The notes under the pieces were generated by a model. That model was not told the DNA's origin, searched no databases, and worked only from the letters and a program-made list of their open reading frames with translations. Below are positions 61,263 through 63,090 of a DNA stretch of 63,090 nucleotides, piece after piece (within the stretch, counting starts at the first letter, position 1; the number at the start of each line of letters is the position of its first letter). The stretch spans positions 1 to 63,090 of the forward strand of contig JAEURV010000019.1 of the NCBI GenBank assembly GCA_016788465.1. Direction: 5' to 3'. Source of the DNA: Nitrospira sp. Its GTDB lineage: Bacteria > Nitrospirota > Nitrospiria > Nitrospirales > Nitrospiraceae. Made by a program: the position numbers and the translations under genes.

Positions 61263-61403
61263 TCACGAGAACTCTCGTTGCTTTTCCTCCTCAAGCTTCT
61301 CAAAAGGATCCCTAACGTACTCCTGCTCTCCATGTTCGTCAAGATTCACTGGGTCGATTCCACGATGAAGAATCTCCGCGGAAGTTGAGCAAAAAGCATT
61401 CCT
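61263..61403 (-). CDS. Possible short charged protein or gene remnant
   Basis: A 46-codon frame without ATG ends 6 bp before the LuxR-type gene. The translation looks coding (GIDPVNLDEHGEQEYVRD then PFEKLEEEKQREFS). It might use a rare start codon or be the 3' remnant of a lost gene. The rest of this gap (61404-61567) holds nothing I can support. Confidence 0.3.
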   Translation of the reverse strand, partial: RNAFCSTSAEILHRGIDPVNLDEHGEQEYVRDPFEKLEEEKQREFS

Positions 61404-61567
61404 TTAAGGATGGCTATCCAATTTTTCGCACTTGATGGTCCCAATGCCTGCTGGAAACCGGAGCACCCGTATCGTAGATTAGGGAAGCCATCCGTTCGGG
61501 ATGAGCATACTGAGCCTCGCTCCGAGATTCCAGCAAGGTGTCAATGCCGAACGTAGAATCGAATTTT

Positions 61568-62803
61568 TCAGAAGAACGCCATGCTGGCGTAGGTGACTGT
61601 GGAATTGTACTGGTCGGTGATGCCGCGGTCGTAGCGGAGGACCTGGCCCTTCTCCGCTTGGATCAAGCGCAATAGCGAGTAGATCGGTGAGAACCCGGAG
61701 ATACGGCGCTGATCGTTTTCTCTCTGGATGTACGCTGCGAACTCCGCTGGCCTGATTTCTTCCGCATGCTTCAGCATCTCCAGGTCCCGTTGCATGGAGC
61801 GATGAAACGAAAAGTCGGTGGGTGGCGCCTTATCTCCATAGCGCAGGCCAAGATGAGCCAATTCTCCTGCCGCGATCACACAGACCGTCTTTCCAGACTC
61901 GGTAATGGTATCCCGGAGGGCCGTGAGAAATTGCTCCACGGAATGCTGAACGGTTGCATCTTTCAAACTGGATGCTGAAAACGAGGAGAGAATCGGAACC
62001 ATCGTGAAGGGCTTGCCGACAGTGGTCTGAAGAAAGGGCAGCTGGAACTCAATGGCATGTTCGGACTGATGTGCGATCTCTTCATCGACGCACTCTGGTA
62101 CCAACGTCTTCAGGTGCTTCACTATGTGCTGATCCGTTGGGATCACACCGAGAGGCGTCTCAAAATCTTTGTCCGTCACGGCGAACAGGTGCTCAAGACC
62201 GGCATGGGCGGTCCCGATGATCACATAGACATCCGGCTGCTGAGCTTCTTGTAACTCCTTGTATCCCCAGGCATAGACCGGCCCTGCTTGTTTGAGATCA
62301 TAGGTGGGCACCACGAGCCCCCTGATCACCTTGCCTTTATTCTCAGATGGCTTAAAATCCGGCCCCTCACTTGAGGTGAAGAATCCGTCGATCTGCTTCC
62401 GCAGCTTAGCCCCATCGGCTTCATAACTTCGTCCGGCAAAAACCGCCGGACGGAACGGCCGTTGTCGATACTCGACCAGAGCCTGTTGGCGCGCTGTCTC
62501 CGTCTTTGGGCCTTCCAAAAACAGCTTTTCGTCCAAGTCCGAAACCAACTGTTCAACCTTGCTCGGGAGCAGAAACTCGCCGAACCGTTTTAAGTACAAC
62601 GCACCGATCTCCTGGATGGAATGTTCTCCATCAAAATGCTGCACGATAAAAAAGAAGTTGAGAGGCAGCACCAGCTTTTCTTGACTCAGCCCGCTCGGGT
62701 CCCAGAGCACAACCAGCTGATCCTCCCCTTGCTTGATGGGCGAGAACTGGAGATTTCTCAGGACCGGATAGTGGACGGAGTCTTTGGCTTCACTGATTGT
62801 CAT
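61568..62803 (-). CDS. MEMO-family protein (AmmeMemoRadiSam system protein B-like), divergent
   Basis: The protein has 411 aa. The first 110 residues are an extra helical domain of unknown role (LNFFFIVQHFDGEHSIQEIG). The MEMO domain starts near 117 (RPFRPAVFAGRSYEADGA). The GTAHAG motif, EHAIEFQLPFLQ and the terminal NSTVTYASMAFF are typical of the family. The usual HAGY motif, which supplies a metal-binding His, is changed (YDLKQAGPVYAWGY), so the active site may be altered. Partner AMMECR1 and radical-SAM genes are not in view. Confidence 0.82.
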   Translation of the reverse strand: MTISEAKDSVHYPVLRNLQFSPIKQGEDQLVVLWDPSGLSQEKLVLPLNFFFIVQHFDGEHSIQEIGALYLKRFGEFLLPSKVEQLVSDLDEKLFLEGPKTETARQQALVEYRQRPFRPAVFAGRSYEADGAKLRKQIDGFFTSSEGPDFKPSENKGKVIRGLVVPTYDLKQAGPVYAWGYKELQEAQQPDVYVIIGTAHAGLEHLFAVTDKDFETPLGVIPTDQHIVKHLKTLVPECVDEEIAHQSEHAIEFQLPFLQTTVGKPFTMVPILSSFSASSLKDATVQHSVEQFLTALRDTITESGKTVCVIAAGELAHLGLRYGDKAPPTDFSFHRSMQRDLEMLKHAEEIRPAEFAAYIQRENDQRRISGFSPIYSLLRLIQAEKGQVLRYDRGITDQYNSTVTYASMAFF

Positions 62804-62963
62804 GATGATGGAGTCGATCTCGTCTGTGTGGTCTGTCGGGCTTGTTTAGAGACACATAGGTTCACTCTTACTGGCATAGTCTATCCGGACTATAGACCAT
62901 TTCGTCAAGAGTCCGATATAGGCAAATCAGACTCACCAGAAAGACCAGATAGACAGGGTAGAC
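62804..62963. other. Short upstream region with small inverted repeat
   Basis: GTCTATCCGGACTATAGAC (62879-62897) has 6-bp inverted arms. It could be an operator of the MEMO-family gene. No gene is seen. Confidence 0.3.
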
Positions 62964-63090
62964 CTATCGTTTTTCCTGCTCACTGGGACTCGACCACCGA
63001 CTGAGAACAACCAACGCACTCACGACGGCCACCACCAGCCAGATCGTGGGGCGCCCATAGGAGGCGTCGGAGAATTCAATCAAGTCGCTC
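62964..63090 (-). CDS. C-terminal end of a membrane protein, 5' end beyond window
   Basis: The last 41 residues are visible. They contain one clear membrane helix (TIWLVVAVVSALVVLS) followed by a short charged tail (PSEQEKR) and a TAG stop. The frame is open to the right edge. The identity cannot be determined. Confidence 0.55.
   Translation of the reverse strand, partial: SDLIEFSDASYGRPTIWLVVAVVSALVVLSRWSSPSEQEKR

Noticed and set aside
1-63090. CRISPR array, tRNA, rRNA, insertion sequence or origin
   Set aside because: I saw no regularly spaced repeats, no cloverleaf-like sequence, no transposase and no replication genes in the window.

Overview
The window is bacterial and chromosomal in character. 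It holds two large accessory systems and a small right-hand flank. No rRNA, tRNA or marker gene is present. My best guess is a Nitrospira-like Nitrospirota bacterium, from the combination of very large multicopper oxidases, many FGE-fold (SUMF1) proteins and an extracellular contractile injection system. That placement is recall of gene content, not a measurement.

Region 1 (1-22545) is a copper-protein locus, almost all on the minus strand. Two large secreted multicopper oxidases flank it: one runs off the left edge (1-2318), the other is 1647 aa (17199-22142). Between them are a cache-domain histidine kinase with an NtrC-type sigma-54 response regulator, a periplasmic trypsin-PDZ protease, four secreted FGE-fold proteins that lack the FGE catalytic cysteine pair, two paralogous secreted cupredoxin-like proteins with a His...Cys-x2-His-x2-Met copper site, two LolA-like proteins and a TPR/HEAT protein. 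The larger oxidase gene is preceded by a near-consensus sigma-54 promoter and a leader of about 350 nt with a strongly structured RNA element that could form alternative pairings or a pseudoknot. The smaller oxidase has a weaker sigma-54-like site and a 12-bp leader stem. The layout recalls the Mnx regulatory circuit of Pseudomonas, where a sigma-54 two-component system controls large Mn(II)-oxidising multicopper oxidases. The substrate here is unknown.

Region 2 (22546-23359) is gene-poor and contains a degraded gene with an in-frame stop.

Region 3 (23360-59963) is a complete-looking extracellular contractile injection system (eCIS) on the minus strand. In transcription order it encodes sheath, tube, a baseplate/chaperone-like protein, a disordered protein, a DUF4255 terminator cap, an AAA+ ATPase, a small protein, a CIS tube-adaptor protein, a LysM/gpX-like protein, split VgrG (gpD + gpV), a PAAR-like tip, gp25, two gpJ-like baseplate proteins, a tail protein I-like protein, a beta-helix fibre and a beta-sandwich protein. 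Then come seven candidate cargo proteins. All seven share an N-terminal Cys-x-Cys-Gly-Gly-x-Cys-Pro-x-Cys knuckle. Six also carry a DUF4157 domain. Their C-termini differ: aspzincin-like metalloprotease in three, TIKI/TraB-like, DUF4329/JAB-like, and unknown domains.

Region 4 (59997-63090) has two response-regulator-like proteins whose receivers lack the phosphorylatable aspartate. Between them is a helically phased cluster of GGATCTAG boxes that may be the control region of the eCIS. A divergent MEMO-family protein and the tail of a membrane protein follow.
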